Shown one piece after another: positions 21,097-30,554 of a DNA stretch of 40,640 nt (its first letter is position 1; each line of letters starts with the position of its first letter). The notes under the pieces are model-generated. The model was not told the DNA's origin, did not search any database, and saw only the letters and a list, made by a program, of their open reading frames with translations. Location of the stretch: positions 1-40,640 of IMG/VR virus record IMGVR_UViG_3300025141_007622; one strand, given 5' to 3'. This DNA comes from a virus. Made by a program: the position numbers and the translations under genes.

Positions 21097-22941
21097 ATGC
21101 CATTAACAAAGTTAAATTTTCAACCTGGATTAGATACAGAAAACACAGAAACTGGTGCTGAAGGTAGATGGATTGACGGAGATAAAATCCGATTTCGTAA
21201 AGGACTTCCTCAAAAAATAGGAGGCTGGAATAAATTTAGTCAAGATTATTATGTAGGAGTAGGAAGAGCTTTAGAACAGTGGTTTGCTTTAACTGGAGCT
21301 AGATATGAAGCTCTAGGAACTGATCGAAAAGTATATGTATATCAAGCTGGGGATAATCAAGATATTACTCCTATAAGAGAAACTGCTAATTTAGTAAATG
21401 CTTTTACTACAACTAATACAAGTGCTAATGTTACTATTTCAGATACTTCACATGGAGCGACAGTAGGAGATTTTGTAACTTTAAGTAGTACAAGTACATC
21501 AGTTGGAGGAATTCCAGCTGCAACTTTAGATGCTGAATATGAAATATTATCTGTTACTAATGTTGATGCTTATGTAATTCAAAGTAACGCAACAGCTACT
21601 TCAACAATAGGACCAACAGGAAATTGTACTGCTACTTATCAATTAAATGTAGGACCAAGTGAACAAATATTTGGATATGGTTGGGGAGCAGGAACTTGGA
21701 GTGCAAGTACATGGGGAACTCCTAGAAGTACCTCTAATGTAACTTTAGATATGAGATTGTGGTCTATAAATAATTGGGGAGAAGATTTAATTATTACTCA
21801 AAAAGATGGTAGAACTTATGAATGGGATTTATCAGGAGGAATGACAGGTAATAGAGCTACAGTAGTTGCTAATGCTCCGACTAAATCAACTTTATCAATG
21901 ATATCTACAGAAACTAGACACGTAGTTTGTATGGGTACAGAAACAACTATTGGTGATACATCAACTCAAGATAAAATGTTTATTCGTTGGTCTGATCAAG
22001 AAGCATATAATTATTGGACTCCTAATGTAACTAATTCAGCAGGTTCACAAAGAATAGCAGGAGGAAGTGAAATTAGATGTGCACGTCCTGCTAAAGGAAC
22101 TATTCTAGTATGGACAGATACTACTATGCAATCAATGTCATTTATTGGTCCTCCTTTTATATTTGGTTTTAGACAATTAGGTAATGATTGTGGAGCTGTA
22201 GGTCTTAATTCTGCAATAGTAATAGATGATATAGCTTATTGGATGTCCGATGGACAATTCTTTAGATATGCAGGTGCTGTTCAAGAAATACCTTGTCCAG
22301 TATTAAATCATGTATTTGATGATATAAATAAAGTTCAATATCCTCAAGTTTATGCTGCACAAAACTCTAATTTCTCTGAAGTAATTTGGTATTATCCTTC
22401 TAGTTCTTCATCTCAATGTGATAGATATGTAATGTATAATTATTTAGAAAACTCTTGGTGTTTTGGTACTATGAATAGAAGTACATATCAAGATAATGGA
22501 GTTGAATTAAACCCTTTAGCTAGTGAATATTCAAATACTTCTACAGCTAATACTTATATTCAAATTAATGGTTTAACAGCAGGTAGAAGTTTAATTTATA
22601 GAATGGAAAATGGAGTAGATGCTGATGGATCAGCATTAGCAGCATATATTCAATCTGGAGATGGTGATTTAGCAGATGGTGAACAATTTATGTTTATAAA
22701 TAAAATTATACCAGATTTTCAAAATCAAACAGGAAATGCTCTAATTACTTTAACTACTAGGGATTATCCTTATGGTAATACTACTGTTGGTGAAACTGTC
22801 GCAGTAAGCAACACAACAGGGTTTATTAATACTCGAATCCGTGGTAGACAATCTAATATAAAAATAGAAAATACAGCAATTGGAGACAATTGGAGATTTG
22901 GAACTTTAAGAGTTAATTTAAGAGCTGATGGAAAACGATAA
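21097..22941 (+). CDS. Tail nozzle-like protein (P22 gp10-like)
   Basis: The 614-residue protein is predicted to form the lower part of the short tail, through which DNA leaves. It starts with LTKLNFQPGLDTENTETGAE (3-22) and GRWIDGDKIRFRKGLPQKIGGW, a hallmark opening of nozzle proteins in podovirus-like phages. Propeller-like repeats follow (LWSINNWGEDLIITQKDGRT, then MFIRWSDQEAYNYWTPNVTN). Residues about 105-180 are a Thr/Ser-rich insert, and residues 193-209 carry GYGWGAGTWSASTWGTP, also found in the tail protein at 13362. The C-terminal 80 residues are beta-rich. The gene follows the leftward gene and hairpin, so it likely has its own promoter. Confidence 0.82.
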   Translation: MPLTKLNFQPGLDTENTETGAEGRWIDGDKIRFRKGLPQKIGGWNKFSQDYYVGVGRALEQWFALTGARYEALGTDRKVYVYQAGDNQDITPIRETANLVNAFTTTNTSANVTISDTSHGATVGDFVTLSSTSTSVGGIPAATLDAEYEILSVTNVDAYVIQSNATATSTIGPTGNCTATYQLNVGPSEQIFGYGWGAGTWSASTWGTPRSTSNVTLDMRLWSINNWGEDLIITQKDGRTYEWDLSGGMTGNRATVVANAPTKSTLSMISTETRHVVCMGTETTIGDTSTQDKMFIRWSDQEAYNYWTPNVTNSAGSQRIAGGSEIRCARPAKGTILVWTDTTMQSMSFIGPPFIFGFRQLGNDCGAVGLNSAIVIDDIAYWMSDGQFFRYAGAVQEIPCPVLNHVFDDINKVQYPQVYAAQNSNFSEVIWYYPSSSSSQCDRYVMYNYLENSWCFGTMNRSTYQDNGVELNPLASEYSNTSTANTYIQINGLTAGRSLIYRMENGVDADGSALAAYIQSGDGDLADGEQFMFINKIIPDFQNQTGNALITLTTRDYPYGNTTVGETVAVSNTTGFINTRIRGRQSNIKIENTAIGDNWRFGTLRVNLRADGKR

Positions 22942-23383
22942 ATATAAAATACGAAAAGCACAGATTTCTGATGCTGTTCGAATAAGAGAACTATTAAAAA
23001 CATGGTTAATAGAGGCTCCTTTTAACTTTGGAAATACTAATAATAAAAAAGCATTAGAAAATATAGTATTTTACATTAAGAATAGTTTTGTTATAGTAGT
23101 AGAATATGAAAATATTATTGTAGGAACATTAGCTGCAACAGTAGATGAAACGTGGTATAGTGATAAAAAGTTTATGAGAACTTTATGGTTACATGTAAGT
23201 CCACAACATCGAAGATTTAGCATTTTTCGTTCTTTAATGATAGTATTTAAGGAGTATGCATTAGCTAATAAAGTTACAGCTATATGTGAAATATTCCAAG
23301 GTAAAGATGTTGAAAGAAAAAACAATGCCTTTATTAAATTAGGATTTAAAGTTATAGGAGGAACTTTTATAGTCAATGGGTAG
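22928..23383 (+). CDS. GNAT-family acetyltransferase
   Basis: It is predicted to transfer an acyl group from acyl-CoA to an amine. The 151-residue length suits GNAT. The N-terminal YKIRKAQISDAVRIRELL (5-22) matches motif C/D of the fold, IIVGTLAATVDE gives the central strand, WLHVSPQHRRFSIFRSLM (87-104) corresponds to the CoA-binding motif A (V-x-P-x-x-R/H-x-x-x-x-x-x-L, with a degenerate Q/R-x-x-G/A signature), and RKNNAFIKLGFKVIGGTFI (129-147) is the C-terminal motif B. It overlaps the nozzle gene by 14 bases and the next gene by eight. GNAT genes at this spot are known in podovirus-like phages. The substrate is unknown. Confidence 0.8.
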   Translation: MENDKYKIRKAQISDAVRIRELLKTWLIEAPFNFGNTNNKKALENIVFYIKNSFVIVVEYENIIVGTLAATVDETWYSDKKFMRTLWLHVSPQHRRFSIFRSLMIVFKEYALANKVTAICEIFQGKDVERKNNAFIKLGFKVIGGTFIVNG

Positions 23384-24407
23384 TATATTCAAACCAAGCA
23401 CAACAGTAGTACAGGCACCTAGCACGTCATCGACTAGCTATGATATACCTGAATACTTTAAAGAAATTCAAGAACGAACTTTAAGAACAGCAGAAAATGT
23501 TTTTAGTCAACCTTATACTGCATATAAAGGTGATAGAATAGCTGGCCTTGATCCTCAAGAAATTGCAGCAGAAAATATATATTCTCAACAAATAATTCCT
23601 CAAGCTGGTCAATTAGCTGGTATTGCAAATCAAACTTATGATAGAGCAACAGCTCAAGCTTATGCTAATCCTTATGAGAATCAAGTTATTTCAGGAGCTT
23701 TAGGAGATTTACAAGAAGCTTATGGTCAATCTCAAACAGCTATGGATGCTCAAGCTATAGGTTCAGGAGCTTTTGGAGGATCGAGACAAGGTATTCAAAA
23801 TGTTTTAGGACAAGAAAGATATTTAGATTCAGTAGCTGATACATCAGCTAGATTAAGACAAGCAGGTTTTGAATCAGGTGCAAGTAGATTTGCTCAAGAT
23901 AGAGCTGCACAAATGCAAGGAGCAACTACTCAGATAGGAGCTTTACAATCAGGTGCTCAAGGTCTTCAAGCTTTTGGTGCACAAGCACGTGGAATAGAAC
24001 AAGCTAAATTAGCAGAAGGATATCGTGACTTTATAGAAGCAAGAGAATATCCTGCTGGACAAATAAGACAAATGGTTGGAGCTTTATCAGGTGCTCCTAT
24101 AAGAAGTTATGGAGAAGAAAGATCAGGATCAGTAGGTACACCAGTAGGTGGTCCGAGTATCTTTGGTCAAGTAGCTGGTGCAGGATTAGCTGCATATCAA
24201 ATGTCTGATATAAGATTAAAAAGAGATATTAAATTAGTAGGAAAATCTCCTAAAGGAATTAAAATATATAACTTTAAATATTTAGGTGATGATAAAACAT
24301 ATCAAGGTGTAATGGCTCATCAAGTACCACAAGCTTCTACTGCAAATCAATTTGGATACTTAATGGTAGATTACTCTAAACTTGATGTAGAATTTAAGGA
24401 GGTTTAA
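23376..24407 (+). CDS. Internal virion-type protein with C-terminal S74-like segment
   Basis: The 343-residue protein has a long Ala/Gln/Gly-rich helical body (residues 25-245) with alternating polar face (GSGAFGGSRQGIQNVLGQER and similar), as in ejection proteins. From residue 277 follows SDIRLKRDIKLVGKSPKGI, then IYNFKYLGDDKTYQGVMAHQ. This resembles the start of peptidase S74 intramolecular chaperones, with S277 and K282 at the spacing of the catalytic Ser/Lys pair. Only 67 residues follow S277, much shorter than a full S74 domain. The combination is seen in marine podovirus-like phages. Whether cleavage takes place is unknown. Confidence 0.72.
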   Translation: MGSIFKPSTTVVQAPSTSSTSYDIPEYFKEIQERTLRTAENVFSQPYTAYKGDRIAGLDPQEIAAENIYSQQIIPQAGQLAGIANQTYDRATAQAYANPYENQVISGALGDLQEAYGQSQTAMDAQAIGSGAFGGSRQGIQNVLGQERYLDSVADTSARLRQAGFESGASRFAQDRAAQMQGATTQIGALQSGAQGLQAFGAQARGIEQAKLAEGYRDFIEAREYPAGQIRQMVGALSGAPIRSYGEERSGSVGTPVGGPSIFGQVAGAGLAAYQMSDIRLKRDIKLVGKSPKGIKIYNFKYLGDDKTYQGVMAHQVPQASTANQFGYLMVDYSKLDVEFKEV

Positions 24408-25762
24408 TGGCTCAAGTAGAAGAAAAGAATAAAAAAGTTTCTGATTCTGATGAAGAAGAATTACCTTTAAATGATCCTTTTGCAAAAGATGAAGATGATG
24501 ACGTAATGAATAAAATTATTAAAAAAGTAGAAGATGATAATGAAGATGAAATAAATATTGATGAATTAAACGATCCTTTTCTACCTATAGATGATAAAGA
24601 TGAAATAGTAGTAGATGATAAAATAGAAATTGATGGTGGAAATGCTTTAAATAATAAAATTATTTTACCAAAGAAAAAACCCGATCAAGAGAAAAAAAGT
24701 GGTTTATCCAAGTTTACAGAAGCTGTCGGATCAGCTTTTGAAAATATTGCTACAGAATTACCTAATAAAATTAAAGAAGTATGGTCTGATAAAGATAAAA
24801 GAAGAAATGTGTTAAGAGGTTTAGAAATTATAAATGCTTCATCTGGTATTACACCACTTTCTCAAGCTAAATCACCTTTAGGTAAAATTTCTCAAGGACT
24901 TCTTAAAGCTGAAAAACAATTTACTGCTGAAGATATAGCGAAATATAAAGCTATGAATCCAATAAGAAGATATGAATCCATTGGTGAAAAAGCTATTTAT
25001 GAAGATTTCAAAGGTTGGAAAGAAAGAATAAGAGATAGTAAAAAAGCATTTGCAGTTGCTGATAAATATAATTTAGCTAAAAATATTGCTTTAAATGAAA
25101 AAGAACTTCCAACTGGTATTCTTAATAAAACATTTGCAAACTTAAAAGCATTTTTATCAGAAGTTCCAGGTGGAGAAGAAATATATGATCAATTAGCTGC
25201 AACATTCGCAGATGAAGATTATATTAAACAACATGGAAATAAAATGGGATTAGATGAACAAGTTATATTTAATGATTTATTTCAAGCTGCAACTTATGCA
25301 CAAGTTGTTAAAGAAGTTAAAGAATTATATCCAGTATCTAATAAGGATATTGAAACTTTATTAAAAGCGAAAGGTGATATAGGTTCTAAACCTGAAGCTT
25401 TAAGAAGATTAATAGCTGCACAAATGGCAGCCAGAGAAATAAGTTTAGGAAGTGAAAAGTTTGCATATGAATTCTTTAGATTAGAGGATCCTCAATTTGA
25501 AAGTAAATCTATTACTGCAGCAGAAGAAATGATCGCTAATAAATTAAGAAAAGAAAATATAGTAACTGATGAAACTTTAAAAACATTATTTGGAAGTACA
25601 AAAGATGTAACTAATGCTGGTTATATTTCAGCTTATTATTATCAAACAATGAAAGTTAAAGAATCAGAATTACCAGATGATCCTTATACAATTTTTGTAA
25701 CTGCTGAAAAGAAAAAAGAGGAAATTAAAAAAAAGAAGATTAAAAAATACCAAGAAGAATAA
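24407..25762 (+). CDS. Probable internal/ejection protein, 451 aa
   Basis: It begins at the stop of the preceding gene (TAATG) after GGAGG. The first 80 residues are highly acidic (SDSDEEELPLNDPFAKDEDD, then repeated D/E clusters with 'NDPF'), followed by a basic linker (KKKPDQEKKSG). The remainder is helical and Lys/Glu/Ala-rich, without membrane segments. Position among tail and ejection genes, and size, suit an internal virion protein that travels into the host with DNA. The NDPF/LNDPFLP repeats at residues 23-27 and 56-60 are short linear motifs that may bind a partner. No catalytic motif was found. Confidence 0.65.
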   Translation: MAQVEEKNKKVSDSDEEELPLNDPFAKDEDDDVMNKIIKKVEDDNEDEINIDELNDPFLPIDDKDEIVVDDKIEIDGGNALNNKIILPKKKPDQEKKSGLSKFTEAVGSAFENIATELPNKIKEVWSDKDKRRNVLRGLEIINASSGITPLSQAKSPLGKISQGLLKAEKQFTAEDIAKYKAMNPIRRYESIGEKAIYEDFKGWKERIRDSKKAFAVADKYNLAKNIALNEKELPTGILNKTFANLKAFLSEVPGGEEIYDQLAATFADEDYIKQHGNKMGLDEQVIFNDLFQAATYAQVVKEVKELYPVSNKDIETLLKAKGDIGSKPEALRRLIAAQMAAREISLGSEKFAYEFFRLEDPQFESKSITAAEEMIANKLRKENIVTDETLKTLFGSTKDVTNAGYISAYYYQTMKVKESELPDDPYTIFVTAEKKKEEIKKKKIKKYQEE

Positions 25763-25774
25763 AAGTAAAATGAT

Positions 25775-28700
25775 ATGGTTGAAAACGAAAAAATTATTAA
25801 AGAAAATATTAAACTTCCCGATAATATCGTATCGGAAACTGACGAAGTAAAAATAGAAGAACCTGATAAAGAAATTATAAAAGAAGAAATAAAAATAGAA
25901 GAACCTGAAAATATAAAAGTTGCTGAAGTTAAATTTACTGAAGACCAGCTACAAGATATTAATGAACTACTTGAAGCAGACGTATCTCTTGAAGATGCTA
26001 AAAAAATAGTAACAGGAACATATGAAGAAGGAGATACTAAAACAATTAATTATGAAGGTAAATCAGAATACGAAGGTGATAAAGAATTTTTTGCTAAAGA
26101 TGGAATAGATTTAGATTTAATTATAAAAACTAAACCTGAAGCTCTTAAAAAATCAGAAGCAGTGCTTGTTGATTCTGTGGGAATGCAAGTAGCAGATAAT
26201 TATATATCAGCTAAAATGTTATATGAAGTTAATGGATATATAGCTGATAAAGATAGTGAAATAAAAGGCGATATAAGATTTAAGTTAGGATTCGGTTTAG
26301 ATTCACCACAGTTTAAAGAAAACAATATTAAAAATTTACTTATTAAAAGAATAAGTGATTCAGGTAAATATGATAAAGAAACTCTTGCTAAATATTTAGA
26401 TAAAATAGAAGTTAAAACTGTTCCATTAAATTTTAAAGGTCAAGAAAAAGAAGGATTAGTTTATAGAATACCTAAAGAACTAGGTGGAACTAATATGTTC
26501 GCAGCGGTTGATTCTCCTAATATAGGTATGGCAGACGTTTCTGATGCTGTAGCTGATAGTGGTCCTATCGTTGCTTCGATAATAGGGGGTACTTTTGGAA
26601 GTACCTTGGGTCCAGTCGGTACAGTTGCAGGTTCTGCTATAAGTGCTGGTTTATCTGAATTTGCAAGACTAATGTATGGTTACCACAAGTTAGGTTTACA
26701 AAACGATTTATATACTTCTGATGAATTTTTTGATGTTGCTTTTAATGCAGCTATAAAATACGCTGCGATTGATGCTGCTGCAACTGGAGTATTTTTAGCA
26801 GGCGCTAAATTAATTCTTCCTACTATTTTAGGTAAATCTCAATTAAGCACTAGCACTATTAAAGAATTTATAGAAACGAAAGGTAAAACTAATACAGGAT
26901 TATTTAAAGAAGTAAATAAAGTTAAAGCACTGATAAAAAAAGAATTTAACTTTACCGATGCAGAAGTAGATAATTATTTTGCAGTATCAGTTGGAAAAGC
27001 TATGTTAAACTCTGATCAATTAATTAAAAAAAGTAGTGCTGCGCAACGAGCTTTATTATCTGATGAAGTTTCAAGATTAGAAAATATGGCTGAATTTAAA
27101 GCTCTTGAAAATAAAATTATTTTAGCAACTACTAAAGTGTCAGAAGTAGGAAATAAAGCTGCAGATGATATTATTAAAAATATACAAAACCAAGTAGTAG
27201 GTCAAGCTGAATATGGAATAAAACAAGCTGAATTGGCTTTACTTACTAATACAAAACAAGTTGCTCAATTAAAATCCAAATTTATTGATGATTTAACAGT
27301 AAATTATTTAGATGAATTTGGAGTTACAATGAATACTGTTTATAAAAATATTCAAGCTCGTCTAGATATTTTAGATGATAATATTGGAAAAACTCTTTCA
27401 AAAAATAATGATTTATTTGCATTTAATTTAAGTAAAATTATTAGAAAAATGAGTACAGAATCAAAAAGTTTGAAATTTTCAAAAGGTCTATTTCCTTCAA
27501 AATTATTAAAAATTCCTAAAAATGCAAATAAAGTTCTAAAAACAAAAATTATAAATCAGAATCTACTATATCAGCTTGGAAAAGAATTAGAGGAAAGTGG
27601 TATTAAAGTAACTGGTAAAAAAATGGACGTAATATCCAAAGGTTTTAAAGAATTATCAAAGCAAAATGTAAAAATAAAAGATATGGTTCTGATAAATAAA
27701 ACTGTTAAGGAGCTTATTGAAAGAAATGCTGACAAACCATTATATAAAGGTCAACTTATACAATTAAGAAAAGCTATTGATGATAATATATATGAAGCAA
27801 TAAGCACCGGAACAAATAAAAAACTTGCTGCTGAATGGGTAGAACGTAAGAACTTATTAGAATTTAAGAAAACTTCATTTTGGGATAACTTTACTAATGA
27901 ATTTGGTCATAGTGGTACTACAGTAGGAATGTCTAATTTAAAACAGAGTTCTGATATGTTATTTAATAGCATTATTAATACTACAAGCAAATCTATTGCT
28001 AATGCTATGAAATTAGGCGATTTAATTAAAAGAGGAATTGTTCCTAATTCAACAAAATTAAATATTGAGAGTACATTATATACAAATTATTTCAATAAAG
28101 TAATTCCAGATGAAGCTACAGGAAAAGCTCTAATGTCTCATGCTGAATTTTTTAGTAAATTTGGTAAAAACTATGAAGCTATATTAGGAAAGGAAAAATA
28201 TAAAGCACTCTATAATACTAAACAAGTATTTAAGGCTTTAGATAAGGTAACAGCTGAAGCTGCTAATATTAATGCAGTTGTTCATAAATTTTTAGGGATA
28301 CCTAATTGGAGTTCTTTAAGTAACGCAGGTCCTGGTGAAATAGTAGAGGCTATTCTTTCTAAAGAATTTACTAAAACACAAAATCTTACAAAATTATTAC
28401 AAGCATTACCTGCGTCAACAGTAAAACAAATTCGTGAAATTTATTTAACTAGAATGATGAAAGAAGTAACAGACGGAACTTTTACTCCTAATTGGATAAA
28501 TAAAGGTGTTCAAAAAATTCTTCCGGGAGGTGTTTCATCAACAACAACTATTAATGCTTTTAAGATGAATGCTTTTTTAAATAGTAATAGATCAGCTCTT
28601 ATACAATTATATGATCCTTCTTTTTATACCACAATGAGAGCAATGGCAGATGTTTTAGAAATGTTACAAGTTCCTAAAAATCTTGCTAAAGCTACTAATA

Positions 28701-29332
28701 TGAGTGTTAAAGATGCTACAGAAAATGCAGCTTTATTTATTGATATGATTTACGGACCACTAAATCATAAAAGATTAGTTCTTAATAGATTTGCAAGATT
28801 ATTAGATAAAACTAAAATGAATAGTGATAATATATTTTTATTTACAGACTATGCAATGTTTACAGAAGCTGCAAAGAAAAACTTTTTAGCTGGTAATTAT
28901 CCAGCTTTTATTGACAAACTTCCTACAAAAAAAAGAGGAGTTTTTATAGATAAAGTAGTAAATCTACTTAATAGAGTACCAACTTTAGGTTTGTATGATT
29001 TAGGTCAAGGAGCAGGTTTAAGAAAAACTTTTAATTTAATTCCTAAAAAGTATGGATTAGATATACGACCCACTTTAAAAAATCCATTAGTTCAAAAAGA
29101 ATATTTAGAAGATAAATATTCAGAAATGAAAGGTGATGATAGAATGCAAGAGAATGCTGACATGTTTTTTCCAGTAGATGTTACAGCAAAGTATGCTGTT
29201 AAATCTCTTATGGCGGTCTTTAACGGATTAAGGAAAAGTAAGGAATGGGTTGGAGAAAGAATTAGTGAAGCTGATAAAGAAGAAGATAGAGATATTAAAA
29301 AAGAAAAATTTAAAGAAGAACTTGCTCAATAA
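25775..29332 (+). CDS. Large internal (DNA-ejection) protein
   Basis: At 1185 residues this is the largest protein here. It is predicted to be packed in the capsid or inner tail and to help DNA cross the envelope. The N-terminal 90 residues are acidic with repeated IKIEEP/VKIEEP units. Residues about 263-300 are Gly-rich and hydrophobic (GPIVASIIGGTFGSTLGPVG onward), and 329-355 also (AAIDAAATGVFLAGAKLILP), and could form membrane-inserting helices. The rest is largely helical with Lys/Leu/Asn. No lytic transglycosylase or peptidase motif is evident. It ends with a charged tail and abuts the nuclease gene (TAATG). Confidence 0.7.
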   Translation: MVENEKIIKENIKLPDNIVSETDEVKIEEPDKEIIKEEIKIEEPENIKVAEVKFTEDQLQDINELLEADVSLEDAKKIVTGTYEEGDTKTINYEGKSEYEGDKEFFAKDGIDLDLIIKTKPEALKKSEAVLVDSVGMQVADNYISAKMLYEVNGYIADKDSEIKGDIRFKLGFGLDSPQFKENNIKNLLIKRISDSGKYDKETLAKYLDKIEVKTVPLNFKGQEKEGLVYRIPKELGGTNMFAAVDSPNIGMADVSDAVADSGPIVASIIGGTFGSTLGPVGTVAGSAISAGLSEFARLMYGYHKLGLQNDLYTSDEFFDVAFNAAIKYAAIDAAATGVFLAGAKLILPTILGKSQLSTSTIKEFIETKGKTNTGLFKEVNKVKALIKKEFNFTDAEVDNYFAVSVGKAMLNSDQLIKKSSAAQRALLSDEVSRLENMAEFKALENKIILATTKVSEVGNKAADDIIKNIQNQVVGQAEYGIKQAELALLTNTKQVAQLKSKFIDDLTVNYLDEFGVTMNTVYKNIQARLDILDDNIGKTLSKNNDLFAFNLSKIIRKMSTESKSLKFSKGLFPSKLLKIPKNANKVLKTKIINQNLLYQLGKELEESGIKVTGKKMDVISKGFKELSKQNVKIKDMVLINKTVKELIERNADKPLYKGQLIQLRKAIDDNIYEAISTGTNKKLAAEWVERKNLLEFKKTSFWDNFTNEFGHSGTTVGMSNLKQSSDMLFNSIINTTSKSIANAMKLGDLIKRGIVPNSTKLNIESTLYTNYFNKVIPDEATGKALMSHAEFFSKFGKNYEAILGKEKYKALYNTKQVFKALDKVTAEAANINAVVHKFLGIPNWSSLSNAGPGEIVEAILSKEFTKTQNLTKLLQALPASTVKQIREIYLTRMMKEVTDGTFTPNWINKGVQKILPGGVSSTTTINAFKMNAFLNSNRSALIQLYDPSFYTTMRAMADVLEMLQVPKNLAKATNMSVKDATENAALFIDMIYGPLNHKRLVLNRFARLLDKTKMNSDNIFLFTDYAMFTEAAKKNFLAGNYPAFIDKLPTKKRGVFIDKVVNLLNRVPTLGLYDLGQGAGLRKTFNLIPKKYGLDIRPTLKNPLVQKEYLEDKYSEMKGDDRMQENADMFFPVDVTAKYAVKSLMAVFNGLRKSKEWVGERISEADKEEDRDIKKEKFKEELAQ

Positions 29333-29628
29333 TGCTGGCTAAAAATAAAGGTTGTCTTTGTGAAAATTTAGCAACAGTGTGGTTACAAGAACAAGGTTAT
29401 TATGTGTTTAAAGGAAGTCAAACACATTGTGCTATTGATTTAATTGCCGTGGATCCTAAAACATTAGAACATAAATTTTTTGATGTAAAAATGTTAGGTA
29501 AAAGAAAAGATGGAAGTATTATAGCTCGTTCACCTAGAATTAAAGACAAACGTATACATATTTTATCGGTAGACTTAATTAATAAAAAATGTAGAATAGT
29601 CCCAAAAAGGAAAGCAACATGGAGTTAA
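29332..29628 (+). CDS. Small PD-(D/E)XK nuclease-like protein
   Basis: The 98-residue protein has the core of a restriction-endonuclease-like fold: E11 in CENLATVWLQEQGYYVF, D36 in HCAIDLIAVDP, and D51-x-K53 in HKFFDVKMLG. This is the ID…(D/E)xK pattern of compact Holliday-junction resolvase or VRR-like nucleases. It may resolve branched DNA before packaging or degrade host DNA. Its place directly before the lysis genes and after the ejection protein is notable. It overlaps the amidase gene by ten bases. The exact activity is inferred. Confidence 0.75.
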   Translation: MLAKNKGCLCENLATVWLQEQGYYVFKGSQTHCAIDLIAVDPKTLEHKFFDVKMLGKRKDGSIIARSPRIKDKRIHILSVDLINKKCRIVPKRKATWS

Positions 29629-30062
29629 GAAAAAAAACAGAAATGATCGTAGTACATTGTGCTGCAACTAAACCATCTATGGATATTGGTTATAAAGAAA
29701 TTCGTAAATGGCACGTAGAAGATAATGGTTGGGATGATGTAGGTTATCATTACATTATAAAACGTGATGGTACTGTAGAAGTAGCTAGAGCTGAAGCTTT
29801 TCAAGGAGCACATGCTCCTGCTGTTAATTCTAAAAGTATAGCTATTTGTTTAGTAGGTGGTATGGCAGAAGATGGTGATGCTGAAAATAATTTTACTTTA
29901 GAACAATTTTTATCATTAAAAGATTTAATTAAAAAAATTAAAATGACTAATCCTAATATTGTAGAAGTAGTAGGACATTGTGATGTTCAAGATAATAAAC
30001 CAAATTGTCCTGGATTTAATTTAAAAGAATGGTTAATTAAGGAAGATATAAATGTGGATTAG
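29619..30062 (+). CDS. N-acetylmuramoyl-L-alanine amidase (T7 lysozyme-like endolysin)
   Basis: It cuts the bond between MurNAc and L-Ala in peptidoglycan at lysis. The 147-residue size matches T7 lysozyme. Zn ligands appear as H13 (MIVVHCAATKP), H120 (VVGHCDVQ) and C130 (KPNCPGF). Y43-H44-Y45 in VGYHYIIKRDG and K127 are near the catalytic Tyr and Lys places. AFQGAHAPAVNSKSIAICLVG follows the family pattern. There is no signal peptide, so it needs the holin that follows. The start has GGAAAG upstream and overlaps the nuclease gene, and its end overlaps the holin start by 11 bases. Confidence 0.92.
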   Translation: MELRKKTEMIVVHCAATKPSMDIGYKEIRKWHVEDNGWDDVGYHYIIKRDGTVEVARAEAFQGAHAPAVNSKSIAICLVGGMAEDGDAENNFTLEQFLSLKDLIKKIKMTNPNIVEVVGHCDVQDNKPNCPGFNLKEWLIKEDINVD

Positions 30063-30444
30063 TATAGCATCAAAACTTGTACCGGGAATCATTAAAACTG
30101 GAATGAGTATAGCAACAAATAGAAGAAAAACAAGAGAACTTGAATCAGTTGCCGAAATGAAACATGCTGAACGTATGGCTTCAGGTGAATTAGAATATAA
30201 AAAAGCAGTAATAACTAATAATCAACAGGGATGGAAAGACGAGTTCGTGTTGATCCTGGTGTCAGCCCCAGTGATGTTATTAATTTGGTCTATCTTTTCA
30301 GATGATCCTGACATTATGATGAAAGTTGAAAAGTTTTTTGAACAATTTAATAATATGCCATTTTGGTATCAAGCTTTATTTATTGGTGTAGTATCCGCTA
30401 TATACGGATTAAAAGGTGCCGATATAATGAAAAAACCAAAATGA
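30052..30444 (+). CDS. Holin (3-TM family type)
   Basis: It is predicted to permeabilise the inner membrane for the amidase. The 130-residue protein has an N-terminal amphipathic part, a charged helix (RRKTRELESVAEMKHAERM), then WKDEFVLILVSAPVMLLIWS (residues 61-80) as a membrane helix and MPFWYQALFIGVVSAIYGLKG (101-120, quoted in part) as a second. The WKDE….APV…W….PxWY….AIYGLKG pattern is typical of the holin family found beside amidase genes in marine and other phages. It overlaps both neighbours. Confidence 0.85.
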   Translation: MWISIASKLVPGIIKTGMSIATNRRKTRELESVAEMKHAERMASGELEYKKAVITNNQQGWKDEFVLILVSAPVMLLIWSIFSDDPDIMMKVEKFFEQFNNMPFWYQALFIGVVSAIYGLKGADIMKKPK

Positions 30445-30533
30445 TAAAAAAATTATTTGAAAAACTTATAGATAAGATTTTTGGAAGACGTTGTAAGTGT
30501 GGAAATAAATCACAAAGTTGTTCTAGTAAATAA
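30441..30533 (+). CDS. Small Cys-containing protein after the holin, 30 aa
   Basis: ATG at 30441 overlaps the holin stop (ATGA), and the TAA is at 30531-30533. The peptide is a short amphipathic basic helix (MIKKLFEKLIDKIFGRR) followed by CKCGNKSQSC, with Cys at residues 18, 20 and 27. Similar tiny proteins follow holin genes in uncultured marine phages. A membrane-surface helix and a small metal- or thiol-binding end are suggested by sequence. A role in lysis timing is possible, by position only. Confidence 0.6.
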   Translation: MIKKLFEKLIDKIFGRRCKCGNKSQSCSSK

Positions 30534-30554
30534 TTAGTTATTATAAATTACCTT

